64,000 bases of DNA from Homarus americanus (GCF_018991925.1 NW_024711888.1:170001-234000), one strand, 5' to 3'; counted from the stretch's first letter, positions 44,905-56,686 are shown. Notes: generated from the letters alone by a model not told the origin. Made by a program: numbers and translations.

Positions 44905-45241
44905 CGGAAGAGGAGGAGGAGGGGAGGAGGGGAGGAGGGAGGAGGGGAGGGAGGAGGAGGAGGAGGAGGAGGAGGGAGGAGGAGGGGAGGAGGAGGGAGG
45001 AGGAGGAGGAGGAGGAGGAGGAGGAGGAGGAGGAGGAGGAGGAGGAGGAGGAGGAGGAGGAGGAGGGGAGGAGAGGGAGGAGGGAGGAGGAGGAGGAGAG
45101 GAGGAGGGAGGAGGAGGAGGGGAGGAGAGGAGGAGGGAGGAGGAGGAGGAGGAGGAGGAGGAGGAGGAGGAGGAGGAGGAGGAGGAGGAGGAGGAGGAGG
45201 AGGAGGAGGAGGAGGAGGGGGAGGAGGGAGGAGGAGGAGGG
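44905..45241. repeat. (GGA)n trinucleotide array with GGGA interruptions
   Basis: About 335 bp of GGA triplets with scattered GGGA/GAGG interruptions. The two pure cores at about 45000-45060 and 45135-45215 are the longest. Confidence 0.97.
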
Positions 45242-45295
45242 TGATAAACAGAGACAAAAAATGATGTGTGAGAGAATAAATAAATTAATTGTTTA

Positions 45296-45298
<3 letters not shown>

Positions 45299-45360
<62 letters not shown>
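45299..45360. repeat. (TG)n microsatellite
   Basis: About 60 bp of TG repeats. Confidence 0.96.
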
Positions 45361-45362
<2 letters not shown>

Positions 45363-45419
45363 TCGTGTCTGTAATTTCTGGTTTTATCCTCTCCCTCCTC
45401 CCTTCCATCCCATCTCTTT

Positions 45420-45728
45420 CACCCACCCAAACCCACCCTCTCACCCACCCAAACCCACCCTCTCACCCACCCACACAAACCCACCTCTCACCCACCCAAA
45501 CCCACCTCTCACCCACCCACAAACCAACCCACCTCTACCCACCCACATACCCAAACCCACCCTCTCACCACCCACACACCCAAACCCACCCTTCCGCCCA
45601 CCCACACCCAAACCCACCCTCACCCAAACCCACCCACACACTCACACAACCAAACCCACCCTCACACCCTCTCATCCATCCAAACCACCCCTGACCCACC
45701 CCCTGACCCCACCCACCCACCCACCCTC
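45420..45728. repeat. 21-bp minisatellite (CACCCACCCAAACCCACCCT)
   Basis: About 13 copies of CACCCACCCAAACCCACCCT plus CT, with CACACAAAC and CATACCC variants. G is nearly absent from the plus strand. Confidence 0.93.
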
Positions 45729-45799
45729 TTGGCTAAGCCACAAGGGAGTCTTATACACTATATATTGACTTTAAATTACTGAGTCTATGTGTCACGACC

Positions 45800-46318
45800 C
45801 TCAGCCCTCTCGAGACCCTCCTCACCTCTCACTTCTCTCCTCCCTACCTCCTCCCTACCTCTCTCCTCCTCACCTCTCACTTCTCCTCCTCCTACCCCTC
45901 ACTCTCTCCTCCCTCCACTCTCCTCCCTCCTCACTTCTCTCCTCCCCTACCTCTCATCCTCCTCCTACCTCTCACTTCTCCCACCTCACTTCTCCTCACC
46001 TCCTCACTTCTCCTCCCACCTCACCTCCTCCTCCTCACTTCTCTCCTCCCACCTCACTTCTCCTCCCACCTCTCACTCTCCTCCCTACCTCCTCTCACTT
46101 TTCTCCCCTCACCTCTCACTTCTCCTCCCTCCTTCCTCCTCCTCACTTCTCTCCCTCCCCACCATCCCTCCCTCCTCTCATTCTCTCCCCTCCCTACCTC
46201 ACTTCTCTCTCCCCCCTCCCTACCTCTCCCTTCTCTCCTTTCTCCTCTCACTTCTTCTCCCTCCTCCCTCTCACTTCTCTCCCTCCCTTACCTCTCACTT
46301 CTTTCCTCTCACTCTTGA
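45800..46318. repeat. C/T-rich repeat (CCTCACTTCTCTCCTCCC)
   Basis: Units of CTCACTTCTCCTCCCACCT and CTCCCTACCTCTCACTTC, irregular period near 20-25 bp. The open frames are by-products. Confidence 0.9.
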
Positions 46319-46363
46319 CTCTTGTTTCTATGTTGATTTATGGTATATTTATAGTGATTTGTT

Positions 46364-46364
<1 letters not shown>

Positions 46365-46449
<85 letters not shown>

Positions 46450-46490
46450 CACACACACACACACACACACACACAGCACACACACACAGT
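46365..46490. repeat. (CA)n microsatellite
   Basis: About 125 bp of CA repeats with two small interruptions (near 46448 and 46475). Confidence 0.97.
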
Positions 46491-46564
46491 CAATACCCAT
46501 ACAGCATACTCTGCTCTCTGTGGACCGCTGCGCCTGGGGGAGGGTGAGGCGGTGTGCTGTTATT

Positions 46565-47312
46565 GGCTGTGTTGTGGTGGTGTGGGTGGTGTGGTGATGT
46601 GGGCCGGTGGTGATGGTGGTCGGTGTGATGGTGTTGCTGTGATTGGTGATGGTGGTCGGTGGTGATGGTGTGGTCGATGGTATGGTGGGCCGGTGGTGAT
46701 GGTGTGTGTCGATGCTGATGGTGTTGCTGGGGTCGGTGGTGCTGTGGTGTTGTGGATTGGTGGTGATGGTGGGCTGGTGGTGATGGTGGGTGATGGTGAT
46801 GGTGTGGCCGGTGGTGATGGTGTGGTCGGTGGATGGTTGCTGGTGGTGATGGTGGTCGGTGGTATGGTGTGGGTCGATGGTGATGGTTGGTGGTGATGGT
46901 GTGGCTGGTGGTGATGGTGTGGTCGAGTGGTGATGGTGTTGTTGGTGGATGGTGTGGTCGATGGTGATGGTGTGGGGTGGTGATGGTGGGTGATGGTGAT
47001 GGTGTGGCTGGTGATGGTGTGGTCGGTGGTGATGGTGTGGTCGGTGGTGATGGTGTGGTCGGTGGTGATGGTGTGTCGGTCGGTGGTGATGGTGTGGTCG
47101 GTATGATGGTGTGGTCGGGGTGATGGTGTTTGGGTGATGGTGTGGTCGATGGTGATGTTGTGGCTGGTGATGGTGTGGTCGATGGTGATGGTGTGGATGG
47201 TGATGGTGTGGTCGGTGGTGATGGTGTGGTCGGTGGTGATGGTGTGGTCGGTGGTGATGGTGTTGTGGTCGGTGGTGATGGTGTGGTCGGTGGTGATGGT
47301 GGTGTGATGTGG
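46565..47312. repeat. 18-bp minisatellite (GGTGGTGATGGTGTGGTC)
   Basis: About 40 copies of GGTGGTGATGGTGTGGTC and GATGGTGATGGTGTGG. The minus frame is His/Pro/Thr-rich and a by-product. Confidence 0.95.
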
Positions 47313-47377
47313 TCAGTACTGTTGGCGACAGGAATGCTGTTTCACTATCATTAATTATGACGCGTTCGCTGCCACTG

Positions 47378-47945
47378 CTGTTCCTCCCCACAGCTGCTGT
47401 TCCTCCCCACAGCTGCTGTTCCTCCCCACAGCTGCTGTCTTCCCCACAGCTGCTGTTCCTCCCCACAGCTACTGTTCCTCCCCACAGCTGTTCCTCCCCA
47501 CAGCTGCTGTTCCTCCCCCACAGCTGTTCAGCTGTGTTCCTCCCCCACAGCTGTGTTCCTCCCCCACAGCTGCTGTTCCTCCCCACAGCTGCTGTTCCTC
47601 CCCCACAGCTGCTGTTCCTCCCCCACGCTGCTGTTTCCCCCACACCTGCTGTTCTTCCCCCACAGCTGCTGTTCCTCCCCCACAGCTGCTGTTCCTCCCC
47701 ACAGCTGCTTTCCCCCCACACCTGCTGTTCCCCCCCACAGCTGCTGTTCCTCCCCACAGCTGCTGTTCCTCCCCCACACCTGCTGTTCCTCCCCCACAGC
47801 TGCTGTTCCTCCCCACACCTGCTGTTCCTCCCCCACAGCTGCTGTTCCTCCCCACACACTGTTCCTCCCCAGCTGCTCTTCCCACAGCTGCTGTTCCTCC
47901 CCACAGCTGCTGTTCCTCCCCACAGCGCTGTTCCTCCCCACCTGT
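47378..47945. repeat. 19/20-bp minisatellite (CTGCTGTTCCTCCCCACAG)
   Basis: About 29 copies of CTGCTGTTCCTCCCCACAG. Each copy resembles a 3' splice site on the plus strand (pyrimidine run then CAG). On the minus strand it gives frames such as VGRNSSCGEEQQLWG, by-products. Confidence 0.96.
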
Positions 47946-48032
47946 GGTGACGGGTCCCTCATAAGACTGAAGATGTGGAACAGTACGATTTGTGTAGCGA
48001 GTTGACCAGTGTTCCCAGGTGTTGTCCTGCGG

Positions 48033-48776
48033 GTATACATGTATCACCCTCTGTATACATGTATCACCCTCTGTATACATGTATCACCCTCTGTATACAT
48101 GTGTCACCTCTGCAGTGTATCACCCTCTGTATACATGTGTCACCCTCTGTATACATGTATCACCTCTGTATACATGTGTCACCTCTGTATACATGTGGCC
48201 ACCTCTGTATACATGTGTCACCCTCTGTATACATGTATCACCTCTGTATACATGTGTCACCCTCTGTATACATGTGTCACCCTCTGTATACATGTATCAC
48301 CCTCATACATGTGTACCCTCTGTATACATGTGTCACCTCTGTATACATGTGTCACCCTTGTATACATGTATACCCTCTGTATACATGTGTCACCCTCTGT
48401 ATACATGTCGCCCTCTGTATACATGTGTCACCCTCTGTATACACATCCTCTGTATACATGTGTCACCCTCTGTATACATGTGTCTCTGTATACATGTGTC
48501 TCTGTATACATGCCTCTGCATGTGTCTCCCTCTGTATACATGTCACCCTGTATACATGTGTCACCTCTGTATACATGTGTCACCCTCTGTATACATGTGT
48601 CTCTGTATACATGCCCCTGCATATGTGTGTCTCCTCTGTATACATGTGTCTCTGTATACATGTGTCACCTCTGCATACATATGTGCTCTCTGTATACATG
48701 TGTGTCTCCCTCTGTATACATGTTCTCTGTATACATGTGTCCCTCTGTATACATGTGTCACCTCATACATGTTACA
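48033..48776. repeat. 20-bp minisatellite (CTCTGTATACATGTGTCACC)
   Basis: About 38 copies of CTCTGTATACATGTGTCACC. Each has the nested palindromes GTATAC and ACATGT. Losses of 3-8 bp are frequent on the right. Confidence 0.96.
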
Positions 48777-48824
48777 GCATGTATGAATGGGTTATATCAT
48801 AACTGGTCCATTAAAAGTAATGAA

Positions 48825-49506
48825 CCTAACCCACCTTAGCCTCACCCAACCTACTCCTAACCTAACCTACCTTAGCCTTCACCTAACCTAACCTAGCCTC
48901 AACCTACCTTGCCTTCACCTAACCTACCCTAACCTAATCTACCTTAGCCTTCACCTAACCTAACCCAACCTAACCTACTCCTAACCTAACCTACCTTAGC
49001 CTTCACCTAACCTACCCTAACCCCAACCCACCTAGCCTTCACCTAACCTTACTCCTAACCTAACCTACCTTAGCCTTCACCCAACCTAACCCAACCTAAC
49101 CTACCTTAGCCTCACCTAACCTACCCTAACCTAACCTACCTTAGCCTTCACACCTAACCTAACCCAACCCAGCCCAATTAGCCTCACCTAACCTAACTCA
49201 ACCCAACCCATCTCTAACCTAACCACCTTTAGCCTTCACCCAACCTAACCTAACCTAACCCACCTTAGCCTTCACCTAACCTAACCTGAACCTAACCTAA
49301 CTTAGCCTTCACCTCCAACCTAACCTAACCTAACCTAATACCTTAGCCTTCACCTAACCTAACCCAATCCCAACCCACCTTAGCCTTCACCTACCCTAAC
49401 CTAACCTACCTTAGCCTCACCTAACCTACCCTAACCTAACCTACCTTAGCCTTCACCTAACCTATAACCCAATACCTAGCCTTTCACTCTAACCTAACCT
49501 ACCTTA
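48825..49506. repeat. Long interstitial telomere-type array (CCTAACCTAACC / CTTAGCCTTCACCTAA)
   Basis: About 680 bp of AACCTAACCTAACC blocks broken every 20-30 bp by TACCTTAGCCTTCACC. Every block keeps the AACCT pentamer of the arthropod telomere strand, but the interruptions show a decayed or composite minisatellite rather than a recent telomere fragment. Confidence 0.9.
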
Positions 49507-49563
49507 TTGTCAGGTTGGGAAGAGTGTGTGTAAATTAGACCAGTATGTTAGGTTAGGTGAGGT

Positions 49564-49565
<2 letters not shown>

Positions 49566-49628
<63 letters not shown>

Positions 49629-49640
49629 ACACACACACAC

Positions 49641-49737
<97 letters not shown>
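49566..49737. repeat. (CA)n microsatellite, long
   Basis: About 170 bp of CA repeats with AGACAC and CAACAC interruptions. Confidence 0.98.
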
Positions 49738-49773
49738 CAACTTGGCCGGGATGAAAATATTGGACAACTATTC

Positions 49774-50003
49774 TATCCATCTATCTATCAATCAATTATC
49801 TCTTAAAAATAAATCTATCAGGCAATCAATTTCCAACCTGTCTATATCTCTGTCTCTGTCTCTGTCTTTGTCTCCGTTCTTTCTGTCTAGCTTTTATCAA
49901 TTTACCTATGTCCATTCATCTATCTAGCCATCTATCTATCTATCTAGCCATCTATCTATCTATCTATCTATCCATCAATCTATCTATCCAGCTGTCTGTC
50001 TAT
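49774..50003. repeat. (CTAT)n and CTGT tetranucleotide tracts
   Basis: CTATCTATC at 49774-49800, CTCTGTCTCTGT at 49845-49870 and CTATCTATCTAGCC at 49918-50003. Confidence 0.9.
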
Positions 50004-50035
50004 CTCTTACGGAAAGGATCTATAGGGATTTAAAT

Positions 50036-50225
50036 ATGGAAAGGAAGGAAGATATGATGAAGAGATGGGAAGGAGGGAACAGGAGAAAGGAGGGAAAGGG
50101 AGGGAGGGAAGGGAAGAGGGAAAGGAGGAGGAGGAAAGGGAGGAATGGAAGGGGTGGAAGGGGAAAAGGGAGGGAGATAGGGAGAGAAAGGGAGGAGGGA
50201 ATGGAAGGGTGGAAGGGAAGGGGGG
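50036..50225. repeat. Purine-rich GGAAGGAGGGA tract
   Basis: About 190 bp of G/A sequence without a strict unit. Confidence 0.88.
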
Positions 50226-50518
50226 CAGGTAGGTATGTCCCCAAATATGTCACAAATTAAACAACAATAAAAAATACAGTTTCATTCTGGCGACATTCCA
50301 TCTGTTCTCCTCCCCTTCCCACTCACCTCCCTCTCCCATTCCTCACCTCCCTCTCCCTCACCTCTCTCCCACTCCACCTCGTCCTTCTTTTCCCTTGCTT
50401 TCTCTCCCCCCTTCTCCTCCATCCCCCTTTCCTCTCCCTTCCTCACCTCATCCTCCCATTACGTAACAACTACATGTGACCAAACTAAAAAAAGTAAAAA
50501 AATAAATAAAATAAAAAT
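50226..50518. other. Mixed sequence, C/T-rich centre
   Basis: CACCTCCCTCTCCC phrases at 50310-50460. No gene was recognised. Confidence 0.6.
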
Positions 50519-50626
<108 letters not shown>

Positions 50627-50687
50627 GTTAACTTGGACACGGAATAGAGAATAAGGATGTATTTATAACAAGGTAGTAGATAGTGGA

Positions 50688-50826
50688 GGATCCTACAGCT
50701 TCCCGTAGAATATAGGGAAGCTGAGATGAACATAGCTTCCAGTAGGATCTAGGAGACACTGAGATGAACTACAGCTTCCCGTAGGATCTAGGAGGACGCT
50801 GAGATGAGCCACAGCTTCCCGATGGA
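50688..50826. repeat. About 45-bp repeat (CTACAGCTTCCCGTAGGATC)
   Basis: Three to four copies of ACAGCTTCCCGTAGGATCTA then GGAGAMGCTGAGATGAAC. Confidence 0.85.
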
Positions 50827-50924
50827 CGTGGCAGAGCTAGGCCAGGGTCAGCAACATCACTCAGAGGAGGAGCTGCGGTCTTACAAGTTTCTCGACAGAT
50901 TTACTATCCGGCAGTAATAGACGG

Positions 50925-51320
50925 AGGGGGGTGCCGGAGGGGAGGGAGGGGAGCCGGGAGGGGGAGCTGGGAGGGGGAGACGGGAGGGGGAGCTGGGAGG
51001 GGGAGCTGGGGGGGGAGCCGGGAGGGGGAGCCGAGAGGAGGGAGCCGAGAGGAGGGGAGCCGAGAGGAGAGAGCCGGAGGAGGGGAGCCGAGAGAGAGGA
51101 CAGGGAAGGAGGGAAGAGCCAGAAAGGAGGGAGGAGGGGTCAGGAGGAAGATTATGACGGTAGAAAGGAGAAAAAGGAAAGGAGAAGGATAGGTGGAGAG
51201 AAAAGTGGATAGGAAGAGACGGGGATGATGGTAAGAAGGAAGAGGATGAGAAGGAGAAGTAAGGAGGAAGGAAGAGTCGATAGAGTAGATGAAGGGAGGA
51301 TAAAAAGGGGGAGATAAAGT
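50925..51320. repeat. G-rich repeat (GGGAGGGGGAGCTGGGAG) and purine flank
   Basis: 15-17 bp units GGGAGGGGGAGCCG and GGAGCCGAGAGGAG at 50925-51110, then AGGAGAAAAAGGAAAGG purine-rich sequence. Confidence 0.9.
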
Positions 51321-51334
51321 AGATGACGATACCC

Positions 51335-51870
51335 CTAACCTCCTCCCTTCTCTTTCCATATTTATTACTGTCTCTCTTATCCCCTTTCTCTCCCTTCTCT
51401 ATTCTACATCTTCTCTTTCATCTCTTTCCCATCACCATCACCCCTCTCACATTCAGTCTCTCACTATCCACCCCTTTCCACCTCCCCACACCCTCCCTCA
51501 CCACCCCATTCCTAACTTACCCCCTCATCTCTCTCTCCCACTACCTCCCTCACCGCCCCTCACCTCTCACTGGGTCCAGACTGAGAGGCCACAAGTAGAG
51601 GCATCGGCCGTCGTGTTTTTACTAGAGGAAGAATAATCCCATTTGAATATATAAACCAGAGGAGTTAACACTATAGCCTCCAGCAGGTAAATGGATTATC
51701 CCCTCCCACTTCCCTTTCCCACTCCGCCCCCTCTCATCCCATCCCACCTCCACTCCTATCCTCCTCCTTCCCTTCTAATACCACCACCACCACCACCACC
51801 ATCCCATCTCCTCGCATTATCTGTTCCACCTCCACACCCCTCACATTCCATCAGTATCATCTCCCATCCC
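51335..51870. repeat. C/T-rich tracts and short (CCA)n
   Basis: C/T-rich phrases at 51335-51560 and 51695-51780; (CCA)n at 51780-51803. The 130 bp between 51560 and 51690 is single-copy. Confidence 0.78.
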
Positions 51871-51954
51871 ATCTTTCCTCACTATTTCCCCTAGTTGCCG
51901 AAGCTACAAGTGCATTACGAAAACAAAGAATTCTGGGCGTACATGGTGAGGGGA

Positions 51955-52103
51955 GGAAGAGGAGGAGGAGAGGGAGGAAGAGGGAGGAGAAGGAGGAGGA
52001 GGAGGAGGTGGGAGAGGAGAAGAAGAAGAAGAAGAAGAAGAAGAAGAAGAAGAAGAAGAAGAAGAAGAAGAAGAAGAAGGAGGAGGAGGAGGAGGAGGAG
52101 GAG
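51955..52103. repeat. (GGA)n then (GAA)n
   Basis: GGAGGAAGAGG, then about 20 pure GAA triplets at 52019-52078, then GGA triplets. Confidence 0.96.
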
Positions 52104-52664
52104 ACAGATTGTCTGAAAACCCAAACGATTTCACGAAAGAGAGAGAGAGAGTTATTCTTTTCACAAACCGGCAGAGGACTTGAGCTTTTAGCGGGGTATA
52201 AAATGTTCCCCCACAAGAAAACATCATTTAGTACTTCAGTAAAGAAAGAATTGCAAAGCGATTCTCCATTCCCGCCCCAACCAGACATCTCCACGGCAGT
52301 TTTTTTCCCCGCAAACTGTGCTTGAATCAAAAGGTAAACAAACAAGTATAAGGAAGAGTATCCTCCTCTCCCTGCGGGTAAAAATATATACTCCTAAACA
52401 AAAGAGCATCACTGCGGTTGTTTGAAGACGGTTGGATCCCCCCTGGTTTAGGGTCGGGTATCCTCTAAATTAGTTCGGATCCCTTGAGGGAGACAGGAGA
52501 AGGACCGTGTCTGTCGCGGCCACAAGAAAACTCTGATATTTTTGTAAGCTTTGCGTCTCCTCCGCCGCCCGAAGTTTGATGGCGGCTGTGCAAAATTCAG
52601 ACGATGTCATTTTGTTTTGCAGAGAGAGAGGTCCTAGTGTCTGTGTCTGGTTAATATATTATTT

Positions 52665-52708
<44 letters not shown>

Positions 52709-53037
52709 CCATCTCGTCTACCTATTCGAGCTTTGATTTATCTCTGATTAATAATGTTAATAATATAATATTCTTTTCCATAATCTGACGATATAATTAT
52801 ACAGCGATATATTTCCACCAACTAAACATATAAATTATTTCTGACGCGAGAGTTAAAGGTTTTATTAATCATTTTATTGAATTAATTATATTTATTATTA
52901 TTTATTATATTACGTTTAATTGTTTTGGTCAGAGATATTGAGGAACAGCTGATCTCCTCCTCCTCCTCCTCCCACTCAGTGTATGTCAACAAAAAACAGC
53001 TGATTCTCTCCCTCCTGCTCCTCCCACACACTTTCAC
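52104..53037. other. Single-copy island with (CA)n
   Basis: Non-repetitive except (CA)n at about 52667-52706. The left part (52130-52620) is richer in G+C and CpG and holds TATAAAA on the plus strand at 52197-52203. The right part is A/T-rich. No exon could be supported. Confidence 0.5.
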
Positions 53038-53147
53038 ATACCTACCCACCACCCACCCACCACACCCACCCACAACACCACCAAAGACACCATACCCACC
53101 CACCCACCACCCACCCACCACCCACAGACCCACCAACCCACCACTCT
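53038..53147. repeat. CCCACCACCCAC repeat
   Basis: CCCACCCACCAC units with ACACCACCAAAG interruptions, about 110 bp. Confidence 0.9.
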
Positions 53148-53483
53148 TAAATCGTATCGTTTGTGATTGATTGATGACCTGGGTGTAGTTAGGTGGTTAG
53201 CTCCCCCTAGTTGTGTCTCTGACCCTCTCACCTCACCTAGAGAGGGGTGTTTGAATCAGGTGGGGGAGGTGAGAGGGTGAGGGAGGGAGGGAGGTGGGTG
53301 GAAGGGATAGGAAAGGGGTAGAGTGGATGTTAGGGAACGGTGAGGGGGATATAGGAGAGGCCAGGAGGGTGGGAGGTGGGAGGTGGTGAGGAGAGGCCAG
53401 GGAGGGTAGGAGGTGGGTTGAGGAGAGCCATGTCATGAGGTCGAGAGAAAGTGAGAGAAATTGAACAAGAGGAGAAAGTGAAC

Positions 53484-53486
<3 letters not shown>
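53148..53486. other. G-rich GGTGGGAGG flank, no gene
   Basis: From 53255 to 53430, GGGAGGTGGG and GAGGCCAGGGAGG phrases appear without strict periodicity. Confidence 0.6.
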
Positions 53487-53570
<84 letters not shown>

Positions 53571-53722
53571 ACACACACACACACACACACACACAACACA
53601 CCCTGACCTTAAGATCAACAGAAGAAGAAGAAGAAGAAGAAAGAAGAAGAAGAAGAAGAAAGAAGAAGAAGAAGAAAGAAAGAAGAAGAAGAAGAAGAAA
53701 GAAGGAAGAAGAACAAGAACTA
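53487..53722. repeat. (CA)n followed by (GAA)n
   Basis: About 110 bp of CA repeats to 53597, then GAA/GAAA repeats at 53619-53722. Confidence 0.96.
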
Positions 53723-54054
53723 GCACTTACCAACACAACATTCTCTCAAACTAAGCAACAGTCATGTTTTTTTTATTCCCATTTTTGTCAAAGTTTTAAA
53801 GTTTTCTCCTTTACCCCTTTCCCCCCTCCCACTCCCTACCCCCTCACCTCCCTTACCTCCTCTCCCACCCTCCACCCCTCTTACCCCCTCACACAACAGG
53901 CGTCAACAGAATCTCAACATACGACATTTTCATAAACATTCTCCACATTCATTTGGGTCTTGGATATATTTAACGCCATGTTGGTGTTGAGGTCAAGGCG
54001 TTCTCACATCTCCAGTTTACGAGGAAATTTTCACTTACGATCCTTTAAGATACG

Positions 54055-54060
<6 letters not shown>

Positions 54061-54102
<42 letters not shown>

Positions 54103-54113
54103 TGTGTGTGTGT
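54061..54113. repeat. (GT)n microsatellite
   Basis: About 50 bp of GT repeats with one TCTG interruption. Confidence 0.95.
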
Positions 54114-54179
54114 TTTTCACCTTCATATAACAATTATTACTCTGAAGCCGTAAAATTATAATCTCAGGAAACTTAATCG

Positions 54180-55276
54180 CGTAATAACACAGACGTCAAT
54201 ATAATCACGACGTAATAACACAGACGTCAATATAATCCATGACGTAATAACACAGACGTCAATAATCCTGACGTAATAACGATCAATATAATCTGACGTA
54301 ATAACACAGACGTCAATAATCCATGACGTAATAACACGACGTCAATATAATCCATGACGTAATAACACAGACGTCAATCCATGACGTAATAACACGGTCA
54401 ATAATCCATGACGTAATAACACAGACGTCAATATAATCCATGACGTAATACACAGACGTCAATATTATCCATGACGTAATAACACGACGTCAATATAATC
54501 CGACGTTCACGAACGTCAATATAATCATGACGTAATAACACAGACGTCAATAATCCTGACGTAATACTTGACGTCAATATAATCCGGACGTATAACACAG
54601 ACGTCAATAATCCATGACGTAATAACACAGACGTCAATATAATCCACGACGTAATAACAGACGTCAATATAATCACGACGTAATAACACGAACGTCAATA
54701 TAATCCATGACGTAATAACACAGACGTCAATAATCCATGACGTAATAACACAGACGTCAATATAATCCATGACGTAATAACACAGACGTCAATATAATCC
54801 ATGACGTATGACACAGACGTCAATATAATCCATGACGTAATAACACAGACGTCAATAATCCATGACGTAATAACACAGACGTCAATATAATCCACGACGT
54901 AATAACACAGACGTCAATATAATCCATGACGTAATAACACAGACGTCAATATAATCCATGACGTAATAACACAGACGTCAATATAATCCATGACGTAATA
55001 ACACAGACGTCAATATAATCCATGACGTAATAACACAGACGTCAATAATCCGACGTAATAAACGACGTCAATAATGACGTAATAACGACGTTTATAATCC
55101 GCGTATACGACGTCAATAATCTGACGTAATAACACAGACGTCAATAATCCATGACGTAATAACACAGACGTCAATATAATCCATGACGTAATAACACAGA
55201 CGTCAATATAATCCATGACGTAATAACACAGACGTCAATAATCCATGACGTAATAACACAGACGTCAATATAATCA
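54180..55276. repeat. 32-bp minisatellite (CATGACGTAATAACACAGAC)
   Basis: About 36 copies of CATGACGTAATAACACAGAC then GTCAATATAATC. Each unit holds TGACGTAA (an ATF/CREB-type site) and the palindrome GACGTC. Copies alternate between TCAATATAATCC and the shorter TCAATAATCC. Minus frames of the YIDVCVITSWI type are by-products. Confidence 0.97.
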
Positions 55277-55854
55277 CAAAATATATATATATATATTATC
55301 ATTGTGTTTGTTTTACCCAGCGAGTCTTACAAAAAAAATAATAATAACTTGTTTGTTGTGGAAGCAGCGGTGTGTTTACAAAAGAGTGCAGCTCCCCGCC
55401 GCCATATCTTACCTTGGCGCTGATTTGCATATTGTAGTATACTGTGTTTGTAAACCTCACTCACGAGTTTACTTTAAGGCTACTGTACCTACCCCGTGTG
55501 TTGGATATACCAGGAAGGTGTTGCTGTGTCTATAAGGGGTTCTCTCTCTCTCCTCCTCACCCACACAAAAGTTTAAATCATGCACCGTAATACACAAACT
55601 TTCGCGTTGACTCTCTGGGACTTTGACTTCATTAAAAATTTAATATGCAGCCAGGTTGAGGCTCCAGTTTACTAAATTATGTTGCCAAACTTACGAAGAC
55701 AGCTGCCTTGTGGGTGGACACATCTGTTTTATAGTAGAACACCTGTCCAGCTATAACAGGTGTGTGGGGGCATATATGTTACCGGGAGACACTATACATC
55801 TGTCTGGTTAAACCTGACAACAACTATAGTACAAATATAAACGACATAAGTACT
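55277..55854. other. Single-copy intron sequence
   Basis: The plus frame 55302-55535 (77 codons) shows no family I recognise. The 5' end has a short (TA)n. No splice-site-bounded exon was supported. Confidence 0.5.
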
Positions 55855-56650
55855 GTACTCACCTGGTCACTGTCCCAACACCTGTAATCACCTGGTCAGT
55901 GTCCCAACACCTGTACTCACCTGGTCACTGTCCCAACACCTGTACCCACCTAGTCACTGTCCCAACACCTGTACCCACCTAGTCATTGCCCCAACACCTG
56001 TACCCACCTAGTCACTGTCCCAACACCTGTACCCACCTAGTCACTGTCCCAACACCTGTACCCACCAGTCACTGTCCCAACACCTGTACCCACCCCAGTC
56101 ACTGTCCCAACACCTGTACCCAACCTAGTCACTGTCCCAACACCTGCCCACCTAGTCACTGTCCCAACACCTGTACCCAAACCAGTCACTGTCCCAACAC
56201 CTGTACCCAACCTAGTCACTGTCCCAACACCTGTGCCCACCTAGTCACTGCCCCAACACCTGTACCCACCTAGTCACGTCCCAACACCTGTACCCAACCT
56301 GGTCACTGTCCCAACACCTGTACCCACCTAGTCACTGTCCCAACACCTGTACCCAACCTAGTCACTGTCCCAACACTCTGTACCCAACCTGGTCACTGTC
56401 CCAACACCTGTACCCACCTAGTCACTGTCCCAACACCTGTACCCACCTAGTCACTGCCCCAACACCTGTACCCACCTAGTCACTGTCCCAACACCTGTAC
56501 CCAACCTAGTCACTGTCCCAACACCTGTACCCACCTAGTCACTGTCCCAACACCTGTACCACCTAGTCACTGTCCCAACACCTGTACCCACCTAGTCACT
56601 GTCCCAACACCTGTACCCACCTGGTCACTGCCCCAACACCTGTACACAAT
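55855..56650. repeat. 29-bp minisatellite derived from the DDR exon/donor junction
   Basis: About 27 copies of TAGTCACTGTCCCAACACCT plus GTACCCACC. On the minus strand the unit runs TACAGGTGTTGGGACAGTGA then CTAGGTGGG. The true exon end and donor (56685-56713) runs TACAAGCGATGGGACAGTGA then GAAGGTGAG. The two match at 23 of 29 positions with no gap, and both contain GGTG at the splice position. The array begins 43 bp inside the intron. Confidence 0.96.
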
Positions 56651-56686
56651 AAAAGACAACAAGGAAGATAGACCCCAGTTTAAGTC

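Noticed and set aside
46309..47904. 531-codon minus frame
   Set aside because: It joins two unrelated arrays (18-bp and 19/20-bp units) and a (CA)n tract; composition is dictated by the repeats.
48825..49506. True chromosome end
   Set aside because: The AACCT blocks are short, interrupted at regular spacing and flanked on both sides by unrelated intron sequence.
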